A stretch of 64,000 bases of DNA from Hirudinaria manillensis (Eukaryota; Annelida; Clitellata; Hirudinida; Hirudinidae), in the NCBI GenBank assembly GCA_034509925.1, contig CM067534.1, positions 6,978,501-7,042,500 on the forward strand, written 5' to 3'. Position numbers and translations under genes: made by a program. Below the pieces are notes generated by a model, which saw nothing but the letters and a program-made list of their open reading frames with translations, was not told where the DNA came from and ran no database searches. Position 1 is the stretch's first letter. Every line of letters starts with the position of its first letter. Positions 24,960-37,969 of the stretch are shown here, piece after piece.

Positions 24960-27446
24960 ATGCCTCATCAAACCGGCGATAATAAACGAGACTCGTCGTT
25001 GTCTCCGACTAGGAGCCCTTCGAAATCATTCTTCGACGAAAAGAGACGAAGGTCGAGATCTCCTCAAAGCAAAAACGACAACAAGGCAGACACTTACAGA
25101 AGTTCAAAGAGAGATAGAGAAACGAGCAGAGAACGATCGCCTAAGAGGCGCAGATCTCGGACACCGGAATACAGGAGACATCACGATGGTGACAGAAGAA
25201 ACAGAAGGGATGACAGTAGAGAACGAGCCGCTCGCAGACGTTCTAGATCGCCCGATGACAAAAGGTCCAAGGATTCTAATGCACCCCGAAGAAGCAGAAG
25301 GGATAGCAACGAGAGATCGCCGAGAAAGAAGTCTCCAGATACTGCACAAGACGTTGAAATGAAAGAGGAGAACGAACAACCCTTACAAGTGGTTCCTCAG
25401 AAAAGAGTCCCGTTGTCTCTTGAAGAGATTTTGGCTCAAAAGAAAGCCAAAGAGGAGGCTGAAAGCAAACCAAAGTTTCGGACGAAAGAAGAAAGAGAAG
25501 CTGAAACTGTTAAGGCGAGACAGGAGGAAGCTGAGCAAAGGCGTAAGAAAATGGAAGAAGAAAATAATAAGCATGCCGACTTTTTAAAGATGTCCAGGGA
25601 ATTAGCCAAAATGGACAGCTACGAGAGGAATAGGAGAGAAAGACTTGAAAAAGAGAGAGGCTCACTTAAAGGGGAGGATGACAAGGAAAAGCTCGTGGAG
25701 CTGAAGGAAAGAGAAAAAGAACTCGAAGTCATCAGGGAAAGATATCTTGGGAAAGTAGAACAAAAGAAGCCACCGAGAAGCAGAAGCGACCGAAAATTCT
25801 TGTTCGATTGGAAAACTTGCGAGGACACGAGCGTGGAATACAATCCCCTTTACAAGCACAAACACGTCGTTGAATTCTTCGGGAGAGGTCACTTCGCCGG
25901 CATCGACATCAAACAGCAAAAGAAGGAACGGTCGAAATTCTACCCCGATTTGATGGAAGAAAGAACGACCGCAGATCAGAAAGAAAAGGAAGATATTAGA
26001 TTGAAGGGAGTGGCAATCAAGGAAGCCAAGCAAAAGTGGGACGACAGGCATTGGACGGAAAAGGAACTCCATGAAATGACGGAGAGAGACTGGAGAATCT
26101 TCAAAGAGGATTACAACATTCAAACCAAGGGTGGAAAAGTTCCGAACGCTCTGAGAAACTGGGAAGAAGCTGCACTATCTGAAGAACTGACTGGAATCAT
26201 CAAGGAAATCGGATACAAAGAGCCGACTCCGATTCAGAGACAGGCCATTCCCATCGGTCTTCAGAACCGCGACATCATTGGCGTGGCCGAAACCGGCAGC
26301 GGTAAAACAGCAGCTTTCCTCATACCTCTCCTTTCCTGGATTCAAACTTTGCCAAAGATCGTGAGATACGAAGACGTTGACAACGGTCCTTACGCCATCA
26401 TTTTGGCACCGACCCGAGAGTTGGCTCAGCAGATAGAAGAAGAGACTGTCAAGTTTGGAAAACCTCTCGGAGTCAGAACCGTGGCCATAATCGGAGGTTT
26501 GTCGAGAGAGGATCAGGGTTTCAAGTTGAGACAGGGATGCGAAATCGTCATCGCGACGCCCGGTCGTCTTCTCGACGTCTTGGACAACAAGTACCTCGTC
26601 CTTCACAGGTGCACGTACGTCATTCTCGACGAAGCCGACAAGATGATTAACATGGGTTTCGAAGCGGACGTTCAGAACATACTCAAGTATCTGCCGGTCT
26701 CCAATCAAAAGCCCGACACGGACGAAGCAGAGGATGAAGCACTGCTGAAGGCCAATTTTTGCACCAAGGATAAATACAGACAGACCGTCATGTTTACGGC
26801 AACCATGCCTCCAGCCCTGGAAAGACTGGCAAGGAATTACCTCAGGAGACCGGCCACCGTTTACATCGGATCCGTAGGTAAGCCCATTGACAGAGTGGAC
26901 CAGATCGTCTACATGATCTCAGAGAACGAAAAGAAGAAAAAGCTGATGACCATACTGAACGACCATATCGATCCTCCTATCATCATCTTCGTCAACCAAA
27001 AGAAGGGAGCAGACGTGCTGGCTAAATCATTGGAAAAGATGGGTTTCAAAGCCACAACCCTTCACGGAGGCAAAGGTCAAGAGCAGAGAGAATTTGCTCT
27101 GGCGAGCCTTAAAAATGGCGACAAAGACATTCTCGTGGCTACAGACGTTGCAGGACGTGGTATCGACATCAAAGACGTTTCTCTCGTCATCAACTACGAC
27201 ATGGCCAAGAACATTGAAGATTACACCCATCGTATCGGAAGAACTGGTCGTGCAGGAAAACATGGAACAGCCATTTCACTCGTCACTAAGGATGACAGCG
27301 CCATCTTTTACGATCTCAAGCAGGTGCTCATGGAAAGCTCGAAGTCTGCTTGTCCTCCAGAGCTGGCCAATCACCCTGACGCCCAGCACAAACCAGGAAC
27401 TGTCGTCCAAAAGAAGCGCAAAGACGAAGTCCTCTTTAACGTGTAA
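24960..27446 (+). CDS. DDX23: DDX23/Prp28 U5 snRNP RNA helicase, array copy 5
   Basis: This is an intact 828-residue copy with complete motifs: [16 protein letters not shown] and [10 protein letters not shown]. It begins [11 protein letters not shown], has a two-residue insertion in the RS domain ([11 protein letters not shown]), and reads [10 protein letters not shown] where copies 1-3 read [10 protein letters not shown]. The DLME form is closer to what I recall of vertebrate DDX23, so copy 5 may be the least derived member. Its 5' flank is largely unlike that of the other units, and it lies at the downstream edge of the array next to single-copy genes. That is where an ancestral locus would be expected if expansion proceeded leftward. 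Introns are absent here too, so the intronless state predates the array. Confidence 0.95.
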   Translation: MPHQTGDNKRDSSLSPTRSPSKSFFDEKRRRSRSPQSKNDNKADTYRSSKRDRETSRERSPKRRRSRTPEYRRHHDGDRRNRRDDSRERAARRRSRSPDDKRSKDSNAPRRSRRDSNERSPRKKSPDTAQDVEMKEENEQPLQVVPQKRVPLSLEEILAQKKAKEEAESKPKFRTKEEREAETVKARQEEAEQRRKKMEEENNKHADFLKMSRELAKMDSYERNRRERLEKERGSLKGEDDKEKLVELKEREKELEVIRERYLGKVEQKKPPRSRSDRKFLFDWKTCEDTSVEYNPLYKHKHVVEFFGRGHFAGIDIKQQKKERSKFYPDLMEERTTADQKEKEDIRLKGVAIKEAKQKWDDRHWTEKELHEMTERDWRIFKEDYNIQTKGGKVPNALRNWEEAALSEELTGIIKEIGYKEPTPIQRQAIPIGLQNRDIIGVAETGSGKTAAFLIPLLSWIQTLPKIVRYEDVDNGPYAIILAPTRELAQQIEEETVKFGKPLGVRTVAIIGGLSREDQGFKLRQGCEIVIATPGRLLDVLDNKYLVLHRCTYVILDEADKMINMGFEADVQNILKYLPVSNQKPDTDEAEDEALLKANFCTKDKYRQTVMFTATMPPALERLARNYLRRPATVYIGSVGKPIDRVDQIVYMISENEKKKKLMTILNDHIDPPIIIFVNQKKGADVLAKSLEKMGFKATTLHGGKGQEQREFALASLKNGDKDILVATDVAGRGIDIKDVSLVINYDMAKNIEDYTHRIGRTGRAGKHGTAISLVTKDDSAIFYDLKQVLMESSKSACPPELANHPDAQHKPGTVVQKKRKDEVLFNV

Positions 27447-28710
27447 AGGCACAAAATTCCATACACAAAGGCATAAAATAATGTTTATTGCCAGTATCTT
27501 AGATGTTGACTTATTTTTGAAGTTTTGTTTGTGGAATCTATTTATTTTAATAATAAATAGATTTTAAAATTTATGAACCGTAAAGTTTAGAAAAGCAGTG
27601 TTGTTTTTCAAGTATTAAGTAAGCCGTGATTGTTTGCTCCCGTTTAGAGCAGAAATTCCATTTGAGACTTAAGGGCTGAGGCGTGCAAAGCAGAAATTAA
27701 AATTCAAGGCGTTCTTTGAGACCGACGTTAGATAACATGTTCTTAAATTATTAAAAAAAGGAACCAATTATTTCTAAAATAAACGAAAATTATGAAAGAT
27801 CTCGAAAAGACCCGCTATTAGGCAACATAAATATTGTCGGATCCGATTAAGTGGGTCATCTCAATGAGTCAGAAGAAAATGACGAATCTAGGTTGACCGT
27901 TAAAATGTTTGTTCGTACTACAGAACTCCACGAATCTTTTGTCTGACAGAGCAGTTTTATTCTGTGAAGAAACATTCACAAAGTACACAGAAAAAAAATA
28001 CTGAAAACCAGTTTTGTTTTTATATATCCTTCATGGAATTGGATAGCGGTTGTTTCGACCTTGGAAGTGAAATGATAGGATATCTTTTGATGGAACCTTT
28101 CTACATGAATTATAATTACTCCTATTTGCGTACAAAAAACTAGAGATTATGGTTCCGCTTTTACAAATTTCTTATTCACTTATTGGGTTTTATCAAGCAC
28201 CGTTGTTTAGCTTTTTTTTTAATTTTCTTGATAACCATGTCAAAGTATTTACATGATGTTCTTAAATGTTGTTTGAAGTACGTGAGTTCTGTCAGCGTTT
28301 GGTGAAAGATGAAGAATCTTGAATACATTATTAGGGTTATTAATGAGGCCGACGGGATAGAGCCTCTTACGTTGAGTTGAGAACTGACATTAGCATGACA
28401 AGAGTCAAAATTTAAAATTAAGTATATTTATGTATATTTAAGTATAAAATTTGTTTTCAAGGCGCTAGAAATCGTGAAGCTGATGTCGCAATATTTAGTT
28501 GTTACGCATAATCCATGATTTCAGCCTTAAATAATGGCTTTTATTGCCCCAGTACTCTATACCCGTCAGCTCTATAATAAGAAGCCTAGTTTAAAAAAAG
28601 TAATCGGAATTCTTGGGGGAATATCGTTGATTTATTTATAGTCGCATTGAAGGCTGAGGCTCATCACAAAGTTGTTCTAGATGGTGTGTTTTCAACTATT
28701 ATATTAAATA
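27447..28710. other. Intergenic; no gene recognised
   Basis: It contains the 3' UTR of DDX23 copy 5, with AATAAA near 27550, then AT-rich DNA leading to the first myosin exon. I see no exon with convincing splice sites, although non-coding 5' exons of the myosin gene could lie here. Confidence 0.5.
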
Positions 28711-31164
28711 ATGCCCAAGGAAACTCGAATTACTGGAGAAGATGCAATGTTGAATGTGTTGAAGGATAGGTATCACAAAGGCAATTATTATGTGAGTATC
28801 TTGAAATTCCATTTTTTAATTTAATTATTAAAAAAAAAACAATATTTAATAGGTTAAATCTTTTGAAGCTCTAACAGCGTAGTGTTCGTATAAATAGGAG
28901 TTCTTTGTTTCAGATGTAGAATTTTTTGGAGAGTTGTCATCTTCATTGCGTTTGTTTAGGGTCGCGTAGTTTGAAGTTTGCTTAAATTGCAAAATCTCTG
29001 CAATGTCATAGCAAAATTAATCTCTATTAAAAAAGATTAATCTGCCTGAAACGTTTTGGCAGATATGGGCAGCAGACATTTTAGTTGCCCTGAGACCACC
29101 GGATGCCTTCAAAAAAAACCTAAATCCTGACCAAGTGGGTAAAATTTTTTTAAAATTATGTCTTAAGTGAATAAGTTACGCTGACCCATACTCAAGCTTT
29201 AAAAAATATTGCTTTTATATGTTCAGGTCTTTATTAATAAAGATTATTTTCATTTGTTTGCATTTCATAATGATGTGCAACAGAGGGCATGCATTACATT
29301 ATTTGTTAAATACCATTTGTAGCCATTAGATGTCTTGAAAGCAGAGGATTTTAAGAACTGCCAACCTCAGTCTTTTGCAAAAGCAATTTACAATGCCCTC
29401 TTGTCTGAAACAGATGAAGAATTGTGTGATCAAGCAGTGGTTCTAAGGTAAGCTAAGGTTGCCATTCACTTTGATGTCTGGATTTGATGGAAGCAGAGGA
29501 CAGTGTTTTAACCAGGGGAGCATGCCTCACTCCAATTCAATTCTCCTTAAAAACCAATAGAGAGTAACCTGTTTACCAGCCACATTCTGCATATGTTTTA
29601 GAAAACCATCCTAAATTTTAAAATCTTCCCAAAGTCTAGGGGAAATCTGAAACACTGGTACCATTAATGTATCTTGTTTACTGTCTTATCTATGGGCAGC
29701 TTCGTGATATTTACAAAGCAATTATTATTAGGTAACCATTACTCAGCTCAGTCATCACATTCTTCATCACAGCCTTTTTCGTTTTTTGTTTTATTTTGTT
29801 GGTGATCTGTTTATAAACGTGCCAGGAAACTTAATCAACACTTGCTCATGAATATCACATTCACAAAAAATGGGTTGATTAGTTGAGTAGTGGATCGGTG
29901 TTAACCTCTTAGTTGTTGTTCTGATTTTTTAATTTTTAAAGTTTTTTTTTTATCAAAACAAACAATGCCTATTATCGAGTGGATTATCTTTAACTATGGC
30001 CGACTATAATTTTAAATAATTTTAATGACGCCCTATTTAAGTAGCTCATTTTACAATTCCTACAGAGGCATCTCGGGGTCTGGTAAGACCGAAATGTGCA
30101 AGGATTTTCTGAACTCCTTGGTCCTGCTCGGGTCGCCGAACCAACATCTGAACGGCAAAATCAATCAGGTACGAATTACAAGATTATTTATGCTCGTTAG
30201 TTGTTAATATCTAATCAACTTGACTGTTATTTATTTTTGATAATTTCTTAGTGAACATCAGCTCAGAGGTTGCCATAGTTCGCCTTCGATGTTGTCGTCA
30301 TAAGTTCTTAACGTGGCGCTACCGTCACGATTTTGAAGCTGATGGGTAGACTGATGGGTAGATTGGCAAGTAGACTGATGGGTAGACTCGTGACAGAAAG
30401 ATTTAAGGATTCAAGGAAACATCGAATATTTAATTGAACGTCTCTTTTTGTTTTGTTTCAATCGTCTAATTAATTTCTCTTTCGGCGACAGGTTTTCACG
30501 GTCTTGGAAGCTTTCGGCAACTCGAGAACGCCTTGCAACGAGAACTCTTCCAGGTTTTCGTCGACATTCACGACGTACTTTCGAGAGGGCAAAGGTCGGT
30601 CGGATGCGAGCGGACGTCGCAATGCTTCTTTGGTTTTCGGTCGGCCGATCGATTTCCTTCAAAAATTATTTTCCAGGAAATGGTAAACTAAAGAATTGTA
30701 AAAGTATTAAATTGTCTAAGTTTGCAGAATCACTTTGTAAAGTGTGACAACAATTTGTTGACTCTTAACATCTCGATCGACTTAAAGTCTCCATTCGCAC
30801 ATGATGTCGTAGGCTCGTAACAATTCCGTTCAGGAATTATGTTAATTTTACATCTAATTAATATTAATTAGTATTGCTAGTAATTCACGGTTTTCTTTAC
30901 CAAGCCGTCGGTTTGAGCATCTCCCGATTCCTCTTCGACCCTTGGAGGGTCTCCGAAAGGTCGGACGAGGGCTCGACCTTCCACGCCTTCTACTATGCTG
31001 TGGCAGGTTGCCACGACAACCAGGCAAAGACCTCGTACAGGTGAAATTGAAGACTTTTACCAGTAAATGTGTCACATTTGTTTGTTTGTGTAAATGATAT
31101 TTTAAAATATAAAGGATTTAATAATAACAATATTATTATAATTATTATTTAATTTGTATGTATA

Positions 31165-31195
<31 letters not shown>

Positions 31196-33848
31196 AAATA
31201 GGACATCGTTTCCATAGATGGAACCTAACTATTAATAATATTTATGCATCATCGTGCTCGTCAATCATGACTCAGGTCCTGCTCGGCGTCAAACGACCTC
31301 TTTTACTAACACTGAGCAATTAATAGCGGATCCAATTACGATGGTCTGCAGGTCTTAATTGTGGCCACCATGGCGGTCCATAATATGTCAAGATGCGATG
31401 ATGTGCGTCAGTCCGATTTGCGAGCTAGGACTTTGAGTCGCCACGACGACTCGATTCAATTAAAATCTTTCCTATTTTGGTTCCCATGTCTTCAAATTGT
31501 ATCTACAAGTGAAGCCCTTATAATTTCTCTGTCTCGGCAGTTCGTACGAGGGCTTCGTTCGTGATTACGGCTTATCATGCTGTAGAAATCTATCAAGAGT
31601 TTGTAATCATAAAAGTTGTTGTTATTTGGGTTTGCATCCCAGCTTTTGTCTGCCAAGCTGTACAAATGATATGTTGATGTAGAGGAGTCTTTGAATTCTA
31701 TTCGTACACCTTAAAGGCACTCTCAACAAATGCCTAATTGCAATTGGTAATCATGTTTGTGGTGGCATCCTCCAGGTTGCTGAAGGACTTATCAGGTTTG
31801 AACAAGCAAGTTCTCGATCGTTACAGGGAGAAACGACAAGCTCTGACGGAAGCCATGAAGGCGTTGGGTTTCAGCACCCAGGTACGGATCGATCGATTGA
31901 TCCGATTGACTCGATTGATTCGGTCGATCGTTTCCAATCGATTGATGTTCTTTGTTCTCGAACGACAGGAACAATCGGACGCGATGCTCGTGTTGAAGAT
32001 GATTTTGATGCTCGGAAACGTGTCGTTCAAGAGGTCCAAGTTTGGGGACGTCACGTTGGATGAAGAATCAAAAGAAATCATTAAGACGTGTGCTGTAGGA
32101 ATTATTGTTATCATAATTATTTTATTATTATTATTGTCATTATTGTTATCATTGTCATTGTTGTTGTTTTTGTTGATATCATTGATTAAGTCGGTTTATT
32201 ATTCGGGCAGGAAGCCATGGGATTGGATGAAGAGGAGTTTTGCGATTGTTTGTGCCTCAAGAAGACCTGCGTATCAAAAGAGGAAGTAGTCAAGAGTTAC
32301 ACAAGGGATGAAGCCGAGGGTGGGTGGAGCCTGCATAAATTGTGACATATTTCATGATTATTCATGCCCGATCATGAATTATCAGTGATTCTAAGATTCT
32401 TTGCCTTGTCAATATATATATTATATTATATTAATATTATTTCTTTCAAATAGTACTCACAAATTAGTAAGGCATCTTGAAAATTGCATTTTCATTTCAT
32501 GAACGTAAGTTTTAAGAAATCAGGAAAACATTTTCACCTAACAAAACATTACAAAGAATCACTAAAAATCCCGACATCTATGGTCCAATCAGATTTCGTG
32601 GATTTCCTGCTGTGGACGATTTATGACCGCCTCTTTTCCTGGCTAATCGCTTCTATCAGCGACAGACTCTCCCCGGACGAAGGAACGACGGAAGGTTCGG
32701 CGAACAAACTCCGACGCGTTCACGTCGTCGACTTTCCGGGCAGGGAGGTTTTCCGGACGAACTCCACGGAGCAGTTCATGATCAACGTCTCGGACGACGT
32801 CCTTCATTACAGCTTCATCGAGGTGCCCGGGAAGTCATTTATAAGAAGTCTAATGATATTAATTATGATAATTATGATTAAATTATAATTATGATTAAAT
32901 TATGATAATTGACGTGGTTTGGGCAATCGTCGTTTTAGAATTATTCTGTCCTGGAAGAAGACGATTACCTAGGCGACGGTTTGGAGTGGGTGCCCAGAAC
33001 TTTGCCCGAAAACTCCGGATTGATTGTAAGTACACGAAGCGATCGAGTTGCGACTCGCTAATAGCAGCAGGATGTATTTTGATAACCTGGTAATTGCTTA
33101 ACGGGCAAAATTCCCGTTAGTTTCTAAATTATGATGACGGTCTTTGCTGGTTAACTTTGATGTTGATCTCAGTTTTGGATGTCTTAACATCCTTGAATCT
33201 TTGAATACGTCTTCTTTGAATGTTTCGTCATCGTCGTCGTAAGTTTCGCATACAACAAGTTGATGCAATGGTTTTGTATATTTTCAGAACTTGTTTCTCC
33301 TTCATGGAGGAGTTTTTGATTCAATTTCCAAAGGTTTAGGAGAGGTTAGTCATAAACCACGTGGTTTGTGCTCACATTCATCGAGGTGAAGGAAATGAAT
33401 GACTACAATTTATTTTAATTTATTCACGACAGGGCAAAACTCCTCCCACGTCTGCAAGCCTTCTGTTTCCCAACCAATCAAAGCAGGACAAGAAGTATTT
33501 TCATTTTGACAGCAAAACGCCAAACACGTTTTTATTTACCCATTATGATAATGAGGTTCGTAAACATTCTTTAACTTCCTGGATGTCCGATCGTGCCCAA
33601 AACTTCCTGTTGTTGATTGTTAGAATGTCGATTATGACATCAGAGGTTGGACTCAAAGGAATAAAAGTAGACTTCCAAGCAACGTGATCATGCTGTTGAA
33701 GAATTCAGAAAATCCTCTCTTGAGTCTCCTGATGAGGGGTTCGGTCGTTAGTCTTTAACCTTTCAAATTATCGTGAAATTGATATCAATTAAGGGTTTTA
33801 TTGGATGACAAAATTTTTTTATTTTGTCTTATGATTTCGTTTCTACAA

Positions 33849-33899
<51 letters not shown>

Positions 33900-34694
33900 A
33901 ATTATTTCTGAGTTTTATTGCTTAGTTTCAATGCTTCACATGCAAAACTCCCAGATGCAAATGTAATGTCGCTTTGATTCTTTTTCTTTTCCAGCAAAGT
34001 TCAACCATCGGGGTAACAGACGACCCCCTGTCACTCCAGAGGTAAATGGGTGGGTGGCAGAAGGCTAACCTTTTGCTCATTAACATTTTATTCAATGACC
34101 TTTTGCTCATTAACATTTTATTCAATGACCTTTTGCTCATTAACATTTTATTTGTTAAACTTTGTACACGTTAACTTGCTACTCCTTGTCATTGCTTACA
34201 TTGCTTATTTAAATATTGTTATTGTATGGTTTGTATGGTTAAGTATAAAAACATAACAAAGTATAACAATGCTTTAATATCCTTCAGACCACCGTACCCT
34301 TGCCGAAGGAAAGATGTTTCACTCCGATGTCTCAATTTAAGGTGATTGATTGACAACAATACAATCTCTTCTGATTCTGATTGACATGCAACAACTTTAA
34401 GGACAGTTGACAATTGTTTCCATGTCGATAATGACATGAATAACAAATGAAATAAATCATTAAATAAATAAATTAATTAAATTGAAAAAAAAACAATAAT
34501 AATAATTACTTCCTTGCAGAGTACGCTCGTTGACTTTCTCAGGCTGTTCACGGATACGACGACTTCTTATATCTGCTGCATCAGACCTTTTTCATCGTCG
34601 TCATCATCATCAGGATACAATCCTCAGCTGGTCCAAAAGCAGGTCGGTTGGATGTTGTAATTGTTGAAACCAACCAAACTTGTGGTGGATTCTT

Positions 34695-34734
<40 letters not shown>

Positions 34735-35510
34735 AACAACCATTTTTATTTCAACCAAAAACAATTCGATATTGTTGCAGTTCGAAGGGATGGGACTGAA
34801 GGATGTCGCCTACAATTTCAAAATTATCCACCAGATGATGTTTACATTCCAAGAATTTGTTGAAAAGTAAACCTAGATTAGTATTATTGTAGGGATGGAT
34901 TCTATTTTCATTTTGATTCTTAATTCAATATAATTCTACAATTGCACATTAAAAAGCTTCACGTCCATGTCCTTCTGTTCAGATATTATTCATTGTCCTC
35001 GTCGTCTTCGTCCTCACCCAAGGACGTATGCCTGAGTATCTTGAATACTCACTTGCCAGACGATAGCTGGAAAATGGGGTGAGAAATACTAAATTATGCT
35101 AATTATCTGATAATTAATTATGTTAATTATTTGATTGTCAGTTTATCCTGGCACCTGTAAAGTTTATGAATGATTTTTAAAACAACTTAAATAATCTTAA
35201 ATCTCGTGGACAAAACAGGTTTTAATTTGTAGAAATTATGATAATGATGGTGTAAAATACCTAATGTTTACAAAATTAATTAATTAATTATTTAATTAAT
35301 TAATTAATCATTTGTTCGATTAATATCGAAGGAGGTCGAAAATCTTCCTCAAGCAGCAGCAGTTGGCTCACCTGAACAACGTCGTGCTCCAGAAAAATAG
35401 GAGTTTGCAAGAATCACGAGGTTATATTGGCATTGTATGATGCATAATGACATGAATTCTTTGGTGACTTTATTGAGAGGGGCTATGCCCGTGCTGTTTT
35501 TAATAATATT

Positions 35511-35541
<31 letters not shown>

Positions 35542-37750
35542 GTATTAATAATACTAGTAATAACAATAATAGTAATATTAATAATAGTAATAACAATAAT
35601 AGTTTATTATTACTTAGTTTTGTTTTTAACCATTGGCACCATCATTATCACTCATCATCTTACTCTTTAAAATCGTCAACTGACAAAGAATCCCATTTCA
35701 GTCGAGCAAAGACAAGAAAACAAATTCGAGGGTTTGTACTCGCAAGTGATTCGTCCGAAAGACCCGTCGTCCAACTATGCGGAGGTTTGTCGTGGCGGGG
35801 GTTCGGAGGTCAAAACCCGGGACGAACAGACGTACGGTCGACCGAACGTCAAGAAAAGCACGAAATCCACCAGGCTTTATCCTCTGCTCGACATGCCTGT
35901 GAGTGGTCTTTTGTTTTCTTTATTAGTTGTTTATTAATTATTATTAATTAGTTATTTATTAGAAATCATTTATGATCTAATATCCCGAAGCAGCAGATTT
36001 GTAGTTTTGTTTTTGTCGACTGTTTAAGTGGCTTTGGCCATTCGATCGCTTTGTAAATAAATAAATAAATAAATGAATAAATAAATAAATAGATAATTAA
36101 ATAAAATAAAATAAATAGTTTTTTTTAAATGAAATTTCTTCCTTTAAAGTGACTTTATTTAATTCAAATTCTGACAATTCGTAGCCGACTTCAGCTCAGA
36201 AACCGTCCGTCCCCATCGTTTACGTGAGTCCTTTCAAGCCTAACCCGCAGAAAGTCGAATCCGATTCGGACAGCGACTTCGAGACTCTGCCGAGCACGCG
36301 CGAAGGGAAGAAGTTCGGAGAAGTTGGAGCCAAAATGGCCTCCATCAAGTGGTTCAAGACTACGCAGGCCAAACAACTCCTGCAGGATAATGGTTTCTAT
36401 GCAGACTGGTTCCATGGCATAATCTCTAGAAGGTGAATAAATAATTAGCATTAATAATAATAATGATAATAATAATAATAACAACATAACTTTAAGTACC
36501 AGAAAAAGAAATACTTTCGAAATTCTAAAAGCATTAATAACACTTGCTTATGAGTTGCTTCAACCTTAAACTTAGAAACTGAATCCATCCTCATCAGTCG
36601 TCGCTCGCAACAGGAACGCAGAAGCGCTGCTGAAAGACAAGCCGAGGGGCTGCTTCCTGATCAGGTTGGCCGAATCCAGGTTGGGTTATTCCCTCTCCTT
36701 CAGGGGCAAAGAAAAGTGTCGACACTACATGATCGACGAGGTCGACGGGGGCAACTTCAGGGTCGTCGGCGAGAGGGCGGTCCATTCGTGCCTCCTGGAT
36801 TTGGTCGAGTTTTACAAGAAGGTCAGAGAGAGGGCGAGCGTGCGTCCATGCGATTGTTGGACAATTGGGATTAATTAATTAGTTACGGGCATAATTGATT
36901 CTGTTTAATTTGTTTGTTTGTTTGTCTAATCTAATGTTGGATGTCATTGATGCGGATGTTGGCTTGTTGCAGATGGGGTTTTGTTTGCTATCGGGTTTTT
37001 ATTTTAGACAACAACTCTTTTTATAGATTGATCATGAAACTGATTTATTATAAATTTTATATTTATTAAATTAATTAATTAATAAATATTCAGCACAAAA
37101 TCAGCAACTGGAAAGGCTATCTCACGGTACCATGCGAACAGGTAGGTCGCCAAGATGTGCAAATAGTTAAGTCTTGATCGCTATGTTATGAAACTATAGG
37201 ACAATTGTATCTCATCTGATAAGATATTTTGTATGTCATTTGATGCTTTCGACATGTTATGAGATTTGTAAGTGGGAGGGACTCAGAATAAATTAACATA
37301 ATCGTCGTTTAACGAAAGCTTTGAATTACTTTTGACAGACGGACGGGGAATGCGACTATGAGGATCTCCTGCTCACCTCAAAAGACATTCAAGAAGTGGG
37401 TGTTCTCAACATTCTTAACTGTTGTTGCTGCTGTTGCTGCTGTTGTTGTTGTTGCTGCTGTTGTTGCTGTGTTGTCATCAAACGAGTTTATTAATTACTT
37501 CGTAAACATCCGAACATTGTAATGCTTTTTGAAGGTGCTCGTGTTATATTTCCCTCAAGTCTTCACTAATAATATGTTAGCCATAAAATAATAATATTAA
37601 TATTAATTATTGGTAATAATAATAATAATAATAGTAATGAATTAATAATTGACATCTATGTTCTTTTAACAGCTGAGACAAGCAATGAATCGTCCAAGAG
37701 TCGAGCCTTCGGCACCTAGCCATTCGTCCAGGAAGGCAATTAATATTTAA
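28711..37750 (+). CDS. Divergent unconventional myosin with C-terminal SH2 domain
   Basis: Twenty-six exons join in phase to 967 residues: 28711-28791, 29063-29134, 29323-29447, 30066-30168, 30492-30594, 30905-31040, 31776-31881, 31969-32094, 32211-32319, 32593-32822, 32939-33025, 33288-33344, 33433-33555, 33624-33738, 33995-34041, 34288-34341, 34520-34642, 34781-34866, 34983-35078, 35332-35420, 35702-35898, 36185-36432, 36614-36821, 37094-37141, 37339-37395 and 37673-37750. The motor has P-loop GISGSGKT (94-101), switch I NENSSRF (143-149), an altered switch II DFPGRE (367-372, usually DIFGFE), ICCIRP near 590 and the converter end KIFLKQQQ. No clear IQ motif is seen. After a linker of about 140 residues comes an SH2 domain (830 to about 930) with WFHGIISR and FLIR, whose Arg855 should bind phosphotyrosine. 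The expected role is an actin-based motor recruited to tyrosine-phosphorylated partners. Two adjacent genes remain possible, but phases run through and no internal start stands out. Confidence 0.8.
33848..33898. repeat. (ATT)n microsatellite in a myosin intron
   Basis: A pure ATT/TTA run between the exons ending at 33738 and starting at 33995. Confidence 0.9.
34696..34734. repeat. (GATT)n microsatellite in a myosin intron
   Basis: About nine consecutive GATT units lie just upstream of the exon at 34781. Confidence 0.9.
37421..37476. repeat. (GTTGCTGCT)-type trinucleotide repeat in a myosin intron
   Basis: A run of GTT and GCT triplets follows the exon ending at 37395. Confidence 0.85.
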
Positions 37751-37934
37751 ATTTATTTAAATTTATTCACATTTTTTCAGATGCTTATTGCTTTTTATTT
37801 GAAACCTCTGGTGCTTTGAGGTTTGGTTTTGGTGTGGGTTATGCATAAATTAATTTTAAAGGAAGCATTTTCAGGAAAGTATTATTGTTTTTTAAAAGTT
37901 TTTGTTTCAAAAATTATGCTAAGTGTCTAATAAG

Positions 37935-37969
<35 letters not shown>

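Noticed and set aside
35437-35670. 77-codon hydrophobic frame resembling a membrane protein in a myosin intron
   Set aside because: The hydrophobicity comes from an (AAT)n repeat. Myosin splice sites on both sides place it in an intron.
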